Below are positions 7,363 through 15,484 of a stretch of DNA of 45,466 nt, one piece after another. The first letter of the stretch is position 1. Each line of letters begins with the position of its first letter. Location of the stretch: the NCBI GenBank assembly GCA_017624025.1, contig JAGANY010000002.1, forward strand, positions 1 to 45,466, read 5' to 3'. Source of the stretch: Ruminiclostridium sp. (GTDB lineage Bacteria > Bacillota > Clostridia > Oscillospirales > Ruminococcaceae). A program made the position numbers and the translations under genes. The notes beneath the pieces are model-generated. The model worked only from the letters and a program-made list of their open reading frames with translations, had not been told where the DNA came from and did not search any database.

Positions 7363-7431
7363 GACTTAATAATTTTTTTATTATAAAAGGAATATAAAAT
7401 ATAAAATAAATTCAAGAAAGGCTGAACAACT

Positions 7432-8748
7432 ATGGCAAAGGTAGTAAAATTCGGCGGAAGCTCTCTCGCCGACGCAAATCAGTTCCGCAAGGTTGCGGAT
7501 ATCATCAGAAGCGACAAGGAAAGAAGATACGTAGTTCCGAGTGCTCCCGGAAAGCGTTTTTCCGACGATATCAAGGTAACAGATATGCTTTATACCTGTT
7601 ATGATGAAATTTGTGCAGGTAAGAATGCTATTACCGCTTTCGCACCTATCGCTGAACGCTTTAACGGCATTATTTCCGACCTCGGACTTACTATTTCCCT
7701 CGACGAAGAATACGCAACAATTATGGAAAACTTCCGTAAGCAGGCAGGCAGGGACTATGCGGCAAGCCGAGGCGAATACCTTAACGGTATCATTCTCGCA
7801 AATTACTTAGGCTTCCAGTTCGTTGATGCAGCCAAGGGTATCTTCTTCGGCAGAAACGGCGAATTTGACGCTGACTTAACCGATGCAACACTCTCCGCTA
7901 TCCTCGAAGGCTATCCTAACGCCGTTATTCCCGGTTTCTACGGTGCAAAGCCCGACGGAACAATAAAGACCTTCTCAAGAGGCGGAAGCGACTTTACAGG
8001 CTCTGTTGTAGCTAAGGCTATCGGTGCTGAAATCTACGAAAACTGGACAGACGTTCCCGGCGTTGCTGTTGCAGACCCGAGAATTGTTGAAAATCCTAAG
8101 TTTATTGACGTTGTAACATACAGAGAACTCAGAGAGCTTTCCTATATGGGCTTCTCCGTTCTCCACCAGGACGCTATCTTCCCCGTAAGAACAGCACAGA
8201 TTCCGATCAATATCAAGAACACAAATGACCCCTCCGCTAAGGGTACGATGATCGTTCCCGAAGCTCCCGAGGGCAAGAACGAGCATATCATCACAGGTAT
8301 CGCCGGCAAGAAGAATTTCAGTGCTATCTGTCTTGAAAAGGACGAAATGAACAGCGAAATCGGTTTCTTACGCCGTATCCTTACACTTATGGAAACCGAA
8401 AACATTGCTTTCGAACACATTCCTACAGGTATCGACACAATGAATATCATTGTCAACAGCGAGGATCTCGAAAAGCATCCCAATTTTGCTGACAGAATCG
8501 TAGAGGTAGCTAACCCCAACCATATCGAAATCGAAAAGAACCTTGCTCTTATAGCAGTAGTAGGTAGAGGTATGAAGGCAACAAAGGGTACTGCTACACG
8601 TATTTTCGCTGCTCTTTCCCACGCTAATATCAACATCAAGATGATTGACCAGGGCTCCTCCGAGCTTAATATTATCGTAGGTATCGAAGAGGCTGATTTC
8701 GAAGAAGCTATAAGAGTTATCTACAATATGTTTATGCTTCAGGAATAA
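7432..8748 (+). CDS. Aspartate kinase
   Basis: A 438-residue monofunctional aspartokinase, phosphorylating L-aspartate at the head of the lysine/diaminopimelate, threonine and methionine pathways. The N-terminal KFGGSSLAD (residues 6-14) is the kinase signature. The mid-part TFSRGGSDFTGSVVA (about 180-195) is the nucleotide/aspartate-binding loop, and two ACT regulatory domains follow from about residue 285 (ITGIAGKKNFSAIC and LALIAVVGRGMK). It ends in a terminator, so it is probably transcribed alone. Together with dapL at 20236 it supplies diaminopimelate for cell wall and spores. The isozyme class (which end product inhibits it) cannot be told. Confidence 0.95.
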   Translation: MAKVVKFGGSSLADANQFRKVADIIRSDKERRYVVPSAPGKRFSDDIKVTDMLYTCYDEICAGKNAITAFAPIAERFNGIISDLGLTISLDEEYATIMENFRKQAGRDYAASRGEYLNGIILANYLGFQFVDAAKGIFFGRNGEFDADLTDATLSAILEGYPNAVIPGFYGAKPDGTIKTFSRGGSDFTGSVVAKAIGAEIYENWTDVPGVAVADPRIVENPKFIDVVTYRELRELSYMGFSVLHQDAIFPVRTAQIPINIKNTNDPSAKGTMIVPEAPEGKNEHIITGIAGKKNFSAICLEKDEMNSEIGFLRRILTLMETENIAFEHIPTGIDTMNIIVNSEDLEKHPNFADRIVEVANPNHIEIEKNLALIAVVGRGMKATKGTATRIFAALSHANINIKMIDQGSSELNIIVGIEEADFEEAIRVIYNMFMLQE

Positions 8749-8767
8749 AAACAGCTTTGCTGTTTTT
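8747..8767 (+). terminator. Terminator of the aspartate kinase gene
   Basis: AAAAACAGC-ttt-GCTGTTTTT begins at the stop codon and ends in a T run; a 9-bp stem with a 3-base loop. Confidence 0.8.
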
Positions 8768-8771
8768 ATCC

Positions 8772-8886
8772 GATGAATGATTAATGGTGAAAGATGAATG
8801 ATTGTTGTGCCGCCTTCGGCGGAGGATTTTAAAATACACCCGAAGGGTGCTCCTTAATCCTTCATCATTCATTCTTCATTTTTCAT
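8772..8886. repeat. Dispersed hairpin repeat family I, copy 3
   Basis: Left end GATGAATGATTAATGG and right end CATCATTCATTCTTCATT are inverted. Internal hairpins are CCGCC-ttc-GGCGG and CACCC-gaa-GGGTG, separated by GGATTTTAAAA and followed by CTCCTT. It occupies nearly all the space between the aspartate kinase terminator and the thyA ribosome site, so it forms most of the thyA leader. Confidence 0.75.
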
Positions 8887-8903
8887 CAGAACCGGAGGTT
8901 TTT

Positions 8904-9734
8904 ATGAGTCTGGCAGACGAACTTTTTATACAGAATTGCCGTGATATTATCGAAAACGGCACATGGGATACAGATTTGAACGTCCGCCCGAAATGGGAGG
9001 ACGGAACTCCCGCTCATACCGTGAAGAAATTCTGTCTTGTAAACCGATATGATTTAAGCAAAGAATTTCCTGTAATGACCTTACGCCGTGTTTTTTACCG
9101 TTCGGCAATCGAAGAGGTTCTCTGGATATACCAGCAGAAGAGCAACGATGTTACAAAGCTCTCAACTCATATATGGGACAGCTGGACAGTTGACGGCGGT
9201 AATACCATAGGCAAGGCTTACGGTTACCAGATGTCTGTAAAGCACAAGTACCCCGAAGGCGAATTCGACCAGGTTGACCGTGTGCTTTATGACCTTAAGC
9301 ATAACCCCGCAAGCCGCCGCATTATGACAAGCACTTATAATCACCACGACCTTAACGAAATGGGTCTTGCTCCCTGTGCTTATTCTATGACATATAATGT
9401 TACAGGCAATAAGCTCAACGCAATTCTCAACCAGCGTTCACAGGATATGCTTACCGCAAACAACTGGAATGTATGCCAGTATGCGGCACTTCTTATAATG
9501 TTCGCGAAGGCAAGCGGACTTGAGCCCGGCGAGCTTGTACACGTTATTGCTGACGCTCATATTTATGACAGACATATTGATATTGTAAAGGAAATTATAG
9601 AAAAGAAGCCTTATCCTGCTCCCGTTATGAAGGTTGAGGATATTACCGATTTCTATAAGTTCACAAAAAACAGCTTTACGCTTGAAAATTATAAATACCA
9701 TGAATTTGACGGGAAGATTCCCGTTGCAATTTAA
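8904..9734 (+). CDS. thyA: Thymidylate synthase (ThyA type)
   Basis: A 276-residue enzyme that methylates dUMP to dTMP using methylenetetrahydrofolate. The ATG at 8904 follows the ribosome site CGGAGG; an upstream in-frame extension would cross the repeat and is rejected. The layout follows the Bacillus subtilis ThyA branch: VRPKWEDGTPAHT near the start, the active-site Cys158 in LAPCAYS, and QRSQDM downstream. Two usual features are altered: the residue after the catalytic Cys is Ala instead of the His of E. coli-type enzymes, and the usual LGxPFN motif reads TANNWN. The C-terminus ends VAI, as expected. folA follows 65 bases later, giving the normal thyA-folA pair that regenerates tetrahydrofolate. 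Confidence 0.92.
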   Translation: MSLADELFIQNCRDIIENGTWDTDLNVRPKWEDGTPAHTVKKFCLVNRYDLSKEFPVMTLRRVFYRSAIEEVLWIYQQKSNDVTKLSTHIWDSWTVDGGNTIGKAYGYQMSVKHKYPEGEFDQVDRVLYDLKHNPASRRIMTSTYNHHDLNEMGLAPCAYSMTYNVTGNKLNAILNQRSQDMLTANNWNVCQYAALLIMFAKASGLEPGELVHVIADAHIYDRHIDIVKEIIEKKPYPAPVMKVEDITDFYKFTKNSFTLENYKYHEFDGKIPVAI

Positions 9735-9799
9735 CGGATTGTAAGGAAACGATCCGAATACAGATAAAATAAAACTTTTTCGGGAAAGGAAAAAACAAT

Positions 9800-10303
9800 A
9801 TGAATCTTATCGTTGCTGTTGACAAGGGATTCGGAATCGGCAAGGACAACGGACTGCTTGCGAGAATTCCGGCAGACATGGAGTATTTTAAGGAAAAAAC
9901 TATGGGTAAGACTATAGTTATGGGAAGCAGTACCTATATGAGCTTTCCGAAAAGACCTCTCCCGAACAGGGAGAACCTCGTTCTTACCTCTAAACCGGAA
10001 AATTATCCTGAAGTTAAATGCTTTACAAGCACAGGCGAGCTTTTCGAGTTTATAAGAGGCAGAGACGATGATGTTTTTGTCTGTGGCGGAAGCACAGTTT
10101 ATCTCCAGCTTCTTCCCTACTGTGAAAAGGCTTATGTAACTCATATTGACGAGACTTTTGATGCAGACGCATTTTTCCCAAATTTAAGCGAGCTTGATAA
10201 TTGGGAAAAGACAGAAGAAAGCGAAGTTGTTGAAAGCAACGGCTATAGAATAACCTTTGCCGTATATGAAAACAACGACATAAAATCTGTACAGGATATA
10301 TAA
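9800..10303 (+). CDS. folA: Dihydrofolate reductase
   Basis: A 167-residue enzyme that reduces dihydrofolate to tetrahydrofolate with NADPH. Motifs in order: MNLIVAVDKGFGIGKDNGLLARIPADMEYFK (Met20-type loop and the acidic residue Asp26), the adenine-nucleotide contact GKTIVMGSSTY, and the NADPH-binding VFVCGGSTVYLQLLP, then a DADAFFP segment near the C-terminus. It lies 65 bases after thyA and ahead of a strong terminator, so the two genes form an operon recycling the dihydrofolate made by ThyA. Confidence 0.95.
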   Translation: MNLIVAVDKGFGIGKDNGLLARIPADMEYFKEKTMGKTIVMGSSTYMSFPKRPLPNRENLVLTSKPENYPEVKCFTSTGELFEFIRGRDDDVFVCGGSTVYLQLLPYCEKAYVTHIDETFDADAFFPNLSELDNWEKTEESEVVESNGYRITFAVYENNDIKSVQDI

Positions 10304-10309
10304 AGGATT

Positions 10310-10336
10310 CCGCCGTGCATATTGCACGGCGGTTTT
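10310..10336 (+). terminator. Terminator of the thyA-folA operon
   Basis: CCGCCGTGCA-tat-TGCACGGCGG followed by TTTTAT; a perfect 10-bp stem with a 3-base loop, seven bases past the folA stop. Confidence 0.88.
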
Positions 10337-10371
10337 ATAAAAAACAGGAAAACCAGGAAAGGATATGTATA

Positions 10372-12612
10372 ATGAAAAGTAAACGCTTACTCTCTGTTCT
10401 TCTTGCAGGAATTATTACCGTAACCGCTTGCGGATGTAATAAGAACGATTTACCTGCTGAGGGACAAACAGATGTGTCACAGCCCTTGGACAGCGGCAAT
10501 ACTGCCCCCGAAACAAGCGACCCCAACGATATTTCTTCACAGTATGAATGGGGAAATGTTGAAATCGTAGGCGGCGGATATGTTGATGGAATTTATTATA
10601 ATAAGGCTGAAGAAGGTCTTGTTTATGCAAGAACCGACATCGGCGGTGCATACAGGATGAATAAGGAAACAGGCAGATGGATGCCGATTACCGACCAGTT
10701 CAACAATGACGATTATACATACTATGGTATAGACGGTCTCGCAACAGACGAAAAGGAGCCTAACAGGGTTTATCTTCTTGCGGGTATGTACGGAAGCTGG
10801 AAAGCGGCGGTTTTACGCTCCGATAATTACGGCGAGACCTGGGAAATGACTCCTCTCGAATTTTCGGCAGGCGGAAACGAGCCTAACCGTTTCTGTGACC
10901 GTCTTATAATTGACCCTAACGACAACAAGACCCTTTATCTCGGTTCAAGAAACTCGGGCTTATGGGTAAGCCACGATTATGGTGCTACCTTTGAAAAAAT
11001 GGAGACCTTCCCTACTCTCGGACTTGATTATAAAGAGGACGGATATAATTTCGGCATAACCGCTATAGCCTGTGACCCCGAATCAAGTGCTGACGGCGAG
11101 CCCTGTAAGACTATGTATGTCGGCACAGGCGATAAAATAAGCTATGTCACAACAGACGGCGGTGCAACCTGGGAACAGGTAAAGGACCACCCTATAACAT
11201 ATTTACCCTATCATATCTATGTTGAGGGCAACTACGTTTACTTCGTATTAAGCAACCAGGCAGGTCCTTATACCGTTACAAAGGGTGCTATAAAGCGTCT
11301 CGACAAGGCCACAGGAGAAATGACCGATATTTCGCCTGTTGACGCAAATCACGGCTGGGGTGACCTCGAAATAGACCCCGCTAACCCCGATATTATGTAT
11401 GCAAGCACTATAGGCAAATGGGGTGCAAATGAAAACGACTGTATCTACCGCACTACTGACGGCGGTGCAACCTGGGAAGGACTCTTCACGGGCGACGGTC
11501 AGAACCGTATATTTGAAATGGACTATTCCGTTGCAAAGTGGCTGGACTGGGGCGGAGAAACCGCAAAGCTCGGCTGGATGATGGGCGATATTGAAATGAA
11601 CCCCTTCAACAGCGATGAAATTACTTACGGTACAGGTGCAACCGTGTTCCGTTCTAAAAACCTTACAAAATGGGGCAATGAAACTGTTGTGTTCGAGGTT
11701 TACTGTGAGGGTATCGAAGAAACAGCCGTAAACGCTCTCGACGCTCCCAACAGCGACGAGATACGTCTTTATTCCGCAATGGGAGACATTGACGGTTTCG
11801 CTCACCACGATGTTGATAAAGCTCCCGAGGTTCTTAATGAAAACGGTGCCCAGGGCGGTGCGGTTGATATTGCCTGCAGCTACGGAAATCCCGATGTAGT
11901 AGCAAGAACCGGCAACGCAAATTACTGTATTTCTATTTCAACCGACGGCGGCAAGACCTGGAAACAGGTAAGAAAGCCCACTAAGGGCGGAGACAGCGGA
12001 AAGGTAGCCGTAAACGCTGACGGTACAGTTATTTACTGGACAAATAATACAGCTGCCGCTGTTTTCAAGAGCGAAGACAACGGTGAAAACTGGACACAGC
12101 TCGACAAGCCTTTTGCAAAAGCACAGATTGAATGTGACTGTATAAACCCTGATGTTTTATACGTATATACAAGCGGTTCCCTCTATATTTCAACAGATAA
12201 GGGCGTAACCTTTAAATCCAGCAGCTTATTTATTCCCGAGGGCGGAGTAATCGTTCCTAATCCCGAAAAGGAAGGCGAGCTCTGGCTTGCTTCTAACTTC
12301 GGCGGCGTATTCCTTATAACCGATTTCGGAAACGGCGAGCTTAAGAGAACAAATATCCAGAGTGCAGTACAGGTAGCTGTAGGTGCTCCCGAAGCAGAGG
12401 GCAAGCCCATGACCCTTTACGCAATCGGAACGAATAACGGAATTTACGGTATCTGGCGTTCAACAGACCAGGGTGAAAGCTGGCAGAGAATAAACGACAA
12501 TATGCACCAGTTCGGTGCAATCGGTACAAGCCTTGCGGCCGACCGAAAGGTATTCGGACAGGTATATTTCGGCTCTAACGGCAGAGGTATCCTTATGGGA
12601 AGACTTAAGTAA
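10372..12612 (+). CDS. GH74-family xyloglucanase-like lipoprotein
   Basis: A 746-residue surface lipoprotein of glycoside hydrolase family 74 (endo-xyloglucanases and relatives). The ATG at 10372 follows GGAAAGG; a longer frame begins inside the folA terminator and is rejected. Residues 1-20 form a signal with lipobox VTAC (Cys20). A Pro/Thr/Asp linker follows to about residue 58. The two seven-bladed beta-propellers show repeated Asp-box motifs such as TDGGATW and STDKGVTF. Expected catalytic acids are present: Asp89 in ARTDIGGAYR and about Asp406 in WMMGDIEMNPFNS. No carbohydrate-binding or dockerin domain follows, so lipid anchoring appears to be the means of cell attachment. It stands alone, with no neighbouring xyloside genes. 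Confidence 0.92.
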   Translation: MKSKRLLSVLLAGIITVTACGCNKNDLPAEGQTDVSQPLDSGNTAPETSDPNDISSQYEWGNVEIVGGGYVDGIYYNKAEEGLVYARTDIGGAYRMNKETGRWMPITDQFNNDDYTYYGIDGLATDEKEPNRVYLLAGMYGSWKAAVLRSDNYGETWEMTPLEFSAGGNEPNRFCDRLIIDPNDNKTLYLGSRNSGLWVSHDYGATFEKMETFPTLGLDYKEDGYNFGITAIACDPESSADGEPCKTMYVGTGDKISYVTTDGGATWEQVKDHPITYLPYHIYVEGNYVYFVLSNQAGPYTVTKGAIKRLDKATGEMTDISPVDANHGWGDLEIDPANPDIMYASTIGKWGANENDCIYRTTDGGATWEGLFTGDGQNRIFEMDYSVAKWLDWGGETAKLGWMMGDIEMNPFNSDEITYGTGATVFRSKNLTKWGNETVVFEVYCEGIEETAVNALDAPNSDEIRLYSAMGDIDGFAHHDVDKAPEVLNENGAQGGAVDIACSYGNPDVVARTGNANYCISISTDGGKTWKQVRKPTKGGDSGKVAVNADGTVIYWTNNTAAAVFKSEDNGENWTQLDKPFAKAQIECDCINPDVLYVYTSGSLYISTDKGVTFKSSSLFIPEGGVIVPNPEKEGELWLASNFGGVFLITDFGNGELKRTNIQSAVQVAVGAPEAEGKPMTLYAIGTNNGIYGIWRSTDQGESWQRINDNMHQFGAIGTSLAADRKVFGQVYFGSNGRGILMGRLK

Positions 12613-12643
12613 TAATCCGTACTTACAGGGAATGTTTTTATAG

Positions 12644-12845
12644 AAGCATTATATGTATTATCGGGAGAAACCTTTCTGAAGAAAGGCTTTCTCCCGAACC
12701 CTCTTCCAAAGACTTTTAATATAAAATTAAGCTCCATAGGGCATACCCTATGGAGCTTAATTTTTATACTGAAAGTTTTCGGAAGGGAGTTTGAGGGAAA
12801 GCCCTTTTTCAAAAGGGTTTCCCTCAATAATACTTATAAATATTT
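12644..12845. repeat. Dispersed palindromic element family II, copy B (inverted relative to copy A)
   Basis: A 202-bp element, inverted relative to 3902-4104. Outer hairpins (12662-12696 and 12793-12825) match copy A almost base for base after reverse complementing, as do the linkers between them. The centre (12723-12764) is again a perfect inverted repeat, with 19-bp arms and a 4-base loop, but its sequence (AAGCTCCATAGGG) is unrelated to that of copy A (GAGACCCACAGGG). Like copy A it sits between convergent genes. Short frames across it are artefacts of the palindromes. Confidence 0.8.
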
Positions 12846-12876
12846 CTGTAAAAACACTTCTTGCAAGTGCAGCTTA

Positions 12877-13749
12877 CTACTTAAGTTCTTCTCTCCAGTT
12901 TTCGGGGAAGCCTATGTGTTCGAGCTCTATAACATCGTTGTATTCGAGGAACAGCATTTCAAGACGCATTATAAACGTACTCTGCCAGATATCAGCACGG
13001 GGATAGAGCTCTTTAAGTATTATAATGTAGTCATAAAGGGTGTCGGAAAGAGGATGAGATATATCCGGAGGCTGTTTCGGTACGCTTTCCATTTTGTTGG
13101 CGTAAAGTCTGTTGTAATGGGCGCACATATTACGTAAATCCGATAAACAGTGAAGCCAGTCCTCAACACAGCGGTAGGGTACGCCGAAGGCTTTATCGGC
13201 GATAGCCTTCTTATCGTCTGTTTTAAGGTCGGAATAGAAGGTATTAAGCATACCGAAGCTGAAAAGCTCCATAATTACCCATAGCGGAAAGGCACCGCCG
13301 TAGTTTTTCATATGGTGTGTTACAAGCTCTTCGCCCGTGTTGCTTTCAACGAGGCGGTCGATTTTACCTGTAAAATACTTATGATTGTGGTGAACGTCGA
13401 AGGATGCGTCGTTAAGATACCCTAAAGCACCGTATTTTAAAGCGTGGTAGTTTGAAACGTGTGCCCTTAAGGAGATTTCGACTTCTTCGAGAGCCGTAAG
13501 GATAAGGGAGCGGAGCATACGGTCGAAGTCATATACTCTCATAACCTTTTCAAAGGTCGTTCCCTCACGGTATTTTCCTTTATTTTCAAGAAAAACCGAA
13601 AAATAATGAACAAGACGGTAGTAGTTTATATTTTCGAGCACGAATTTTGCACGTTCATCGTCTTCAACTATACAGCCTCTGCTTTTAAGTTTAGCGAGCT
13701 GGTCTTTTATAGTAGCCGGATTTTTTACGCTTTTATAGCCTTTGCCCAT
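12877..13749 (-). CDS. Abi_2 family (AbiD/AbiF-like) HEPN protein
   Basis: A 290-residue mostly helical protein matching the Abi_2 family of abortive-infection proteins. The N-terminal segment (ATIKDQLAKLKSRGCIVED then ENINYYRLVHYFSVF) is the family's opening motif. The segment LSDLRNMCAHYNRL contains Arg206 and His211, an Rx4H motif of the HEPN ribonuclease type, predicted catalytic residues. Such proteins are thought to act as RNases that halt growth on phage infection. It is a single gene with its own promoter, whose -35 lies in a perfect 10-bp inverted repeat. The ribosome site is AAAGGGAG. No partner gene is adjacent. The family is clear; phage defence here is inference. Confidence 0.88.
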   Translation of the reverse strand: MGKGYKSVKNPATIKDQLAKLKSRGCIVEDDERAKFVLENINYYRLVHYFSVFLENKGKYREGTTFEKVMRVYDFDRMLRSLILTALEEVEISLRAHVSNYHALKYGALGYLNDASFDVHHNHKYFTGKIDRLVESNTGEELVTHHMKNYGGAFPLWVIMELFSFGMLNTFYSDLKTDDKKAIADKAFGVPYRCVEDWLHCLSDLRNMCAHYNRLYANKMESVPKQPPDISHPLSDTLYDYIIILKELYPRADIWQSTFIMRLEMLFLEYNDVIELEHIGFPENWREELK

Positions 13750-13782
13750 ATCGGTTCTCCCTTTTGGTGATATTCTATTTAA

Positions 13783-13825
13783 AGTATATACTTTTTATGC
13801 TGTATTGTCAACAGCGACAATACAG
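13783..13825 (-). promoter_or_regulatory. Abi_2 promoter with overlapping perfect inverted repeat
   Basis: On the minus strand TTGACA (plus 13806-13811) and TATACT (plus 13783-13788) are 17 bases apart. A perfect inverted repeat, CTGTATTGTC at 13800-13809 and GACAATACAG at 13816-13825, overlaps the -35 box, a typical repressor position. Confidence 0.7.
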
Positions 13826-13882
13826 TAAAGCTTTAAAAAGCTGATTTTATTTATTTTACTTAAAAAAGATTGCATAAAATAC

Positions 13883-13911
13883 GTGACAAATTAAATTTTT
13901 TGTGATATAAT
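13883..13911 (+). promoter_or_regulatory. Promoter of the Nudix gene
   Basis: GTGACA at 13883-13888, a 17-base spacer and TATAAT at 13906-13911 preceded by TGA (extended -10). Confidence 0.7.
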
Positions 13912-13962
13912 ATATGAGATATATACCGAAAAGGTAAGACTATTATTTGAAAGGGTGAGCTG

Positions 13963-14376
13963 ATGAATTACGAAAAATCCTGTGGTGCAATTGTTTACAG
14001 GAAATTTCACGGCAATACTGAGATATTGCTCATCAGGCACATTAAATCGGGTTATTGGTCATTCCCGAAGGGTCACGTTGAAGCAGGCGAAACCGAAGCC
14101 GAAACTGCTATGCGTGAAATAAAGGAAGAAACCAATGTCGATGTGCTTATTGATACAGGTTTCAGAGAAACTGTATCTTTTTCTCCGAGAAGGGATACAA
14201 GCAAGACTGTCGTATATTTTGTAGCAAAGGCATTAAACAGCGACACAAAGCCCCAGGAGGAAGAAATTTCCGAAATACGCTGGGTAGAGATAGGACAGGC
14301 ATTGTCTTATCTTACTTATGACAATGACAAGCTCGTTGTCACAAAGGCAAAGGCCTTTATCGCACTTATGAAATAG
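13963..14376 (+). CDS. Nudix hydrolase, Ap4A-hydrolase-like
   Basis: A 137-residue Nudix enzyme. The Nudix box spans residues 37-59 (GHVEAGETEAETAMREIKEE), with the metal-binding REIKEE intact; the glycine usual after EEx is Asn58 here. The opening ...SCGAIVYRK...ILLIRH...YWSFPKGHVE is typical of asymmetric diadenosine-tetraphosphate hydrolases, which remove stress dinucleotides. Substrate is inferred from this resemblance and not certain. Single gene with its own promoter and a bidirectional terminator; it ends in TAG, showing that TAG is read as stop in this genome. Confidence 0.88.
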   Translation: MNYEKSCGAIVYRKFHGNTEILLIRHIKSGYWSFPKGHVEAGETEAETAMREIKEETNVDVLIDTGFRETVSFSPRRDTSKTVVYFVAKALNSDTKPQEEEISEIRWVEIGQALSYLTYDNDKLVVTKAKAFIALMK

Positions 14377-14382
14377 TATATG

Positions 14383-14416
14383 AAAACAGGCGGATTTTTA
14401 ACCCGCCTGTTTTTTA
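14383..14416. terminator. Bidirectional terminator between the Nudix and zinc-lipoprotein genes
   Basis: ACAGGCGG (14386-14393) pairs with CCGCCTGT (14403-14410), with AAAA before and TTTTTT after, so it can stop transcription on both strands. It overlaps the end of the convergent zinc-lipoprotein gene. Confidence 0.85.
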
Positions 14417-15337
14417 TTTCATTGCCTCAATATTCTTTCTCATAAGCGAAACATAGGTTTCGCCGTTCTTTAAATCCTCATCCGAAACGCTGTGGCAGGA
14501 ATGGAAAAGAGCGGTTTTAGCTCCGACGGCTTCCGCAACAGTATTTGCTACCTTTTCTGTTGAAAATTCGATGTGGTAGATTTTGCTTACATTATATTTC
14601 TTTGCCGCTTCGATAAGCTCCGTCATTTTTGCCGCACTGGGTTCCGTTTCGGAGGAACAGCCCGAAAATGCCGCATAGTATTCTATTCCGTAATCCCTTG
14701 CCATATATAAAAAGGGAAAACGGTCTCCGAAAATAAGAGGAGAGGAAAGATTTTCTGCCGCTTCGGAAAGCTCCTTGTCGAGAGCAGAAAGCTCGCTGTA
14801 AAGAGTGCCGAAGCCGTTTTTATAGATAGTTATGTTATCTGGGTCCGCTTCATTCATAGCAACGCTTATTGCATTTGCTATTTCCATTGCGTTCTTCGGC
14901 GATGTCCATACGTGCTCGTCATATTCTTCGTGGCTATGTTCGTGATGTTGGCCCTCTTCGTGATGATGCTCCTCTTCGGTACAGAGAGGCTCAACATAGT
15001 CCATCATTCTTATAAAAACAACATCGCTTTCGATGCTGTCGAGAATATTTTCTACCCATGCGTCGCTTTCGCCGCCTGTGTAGATAAAAATATCCGCTTC
15101 GGAAATTTCGATTATCTGTGCGGCGGTAGGCTCAAAGGAGTGGCTGTCCTGACCTCCCGAAAGAAGCATTTTCGGAGTTATCGTTCCCTCGGATATCTGT
15201 CTGACAAAATCGTAGGGGGGGAAATTCGTGGTTATTATTTTAAGATCGTCCGAAGAAGGAGAAGAGTTACAGGCTGAAACAGAAGTCATAACTGTTACGG
15301 CGAGAAACAGGGCGGTTAATTTTTTTATTAATTTCAT
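14414..15337 (-). CDS. Zinc/manganese ABC transporter substrate-binding lipoprotein (ZnuA-like)
   Basis: A 307-residue cluster A-I metal-binding lipoprotein. The ATG at 15337 follows GAGG; a longer in-frame start is rejected because it would add 20 hydrophobic residues before a complete lipoprotein signal. Lipobox VSAC gives Cys23. The early TNFPPYDFVRQI and the SHSFEP segment (metal-ligand His) are typical. A His/Glu-rich loop (EEHHHEEGQHHEHSH) marks the zinc-specific ZnuA/AdcA branch. Other likely ligands are in DEHVWTSP and near FGDRFPFLYMARDYGIEYYAAFSG. No permease or ATPase of a zinc importer is next to it, so it works with a transporter encoded elsewhere. Confidence 0.9.
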   Translation of the reverse strand: MKLIKKLTALFLAVTVMTSVSACNSSPSSDDLKIITTNFPPYDFVRQISEGTITPKMLLSGGQDSHSFEPTAAQIIEISEADIFIYTGGESDAWVENILDSIESDVVFIRMMDYVEPLCTEEEHHHEEGQHHEHSHEEYDEHVWTSPKNAMEIANAISVAMNEADPDNITIYKNGFGTLYSELSALDKELSEAAENLSSPLIFGDRFPFLYMARDYGIEYYAAFSGCSSETEPSAAKMTELIEAAKKYNVSKIYHIEFSTEKVANTVAEAVGAKTALFHSCHSVSDEDLKNGETYVSLMRKNIEAMK

Positions 15338-15368
15338 ATCATACCTCAATTCAATTATGATAAGAATA

Positions 15369-15443
15369 AATATATCACAAATAAAGAAATTTTGCAACCC
15401 TCGGATAATTTTGGTTGCATAACGAAGAAAAACGTGTTATACT
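15369..15443. promoter_or_regulatory. Divergent promoters sharing an inverted repeat
   Basis: Minus strand, toward the zinc lipoprotein: TTGCAA (15392-15397), 17 bases, TATATT (plus 15369-15374). Plus strand, toward the ABC exporter: TTGCAT (15415-15420), 17 bases, TATACT (15438-15443). The -35 boxes lie within the arms of an inverted repeat, TGCAACC (15393-15399) and GGTTGCA (15413-15419), which could be a shared operator. Confidence 0.55.
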
Positions 15444-15484
15444 TTAAAACGGCGAAAAAAACAAAATGAAAAGGAATTTCATCA

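Noticed and set aside
7363..7431. A lysine riboswitch ahead of aspartate kinase.
   Set aside because: The leader is only about 60 AT-rich bases without the required stems.
12444..13006. Frames of 127 and 71 residues around the second palindromic element.
   Set aside because: They span the inverted element and gene ends; their similarity to frames in copy A comes from the shared repeat, not protein conservation.
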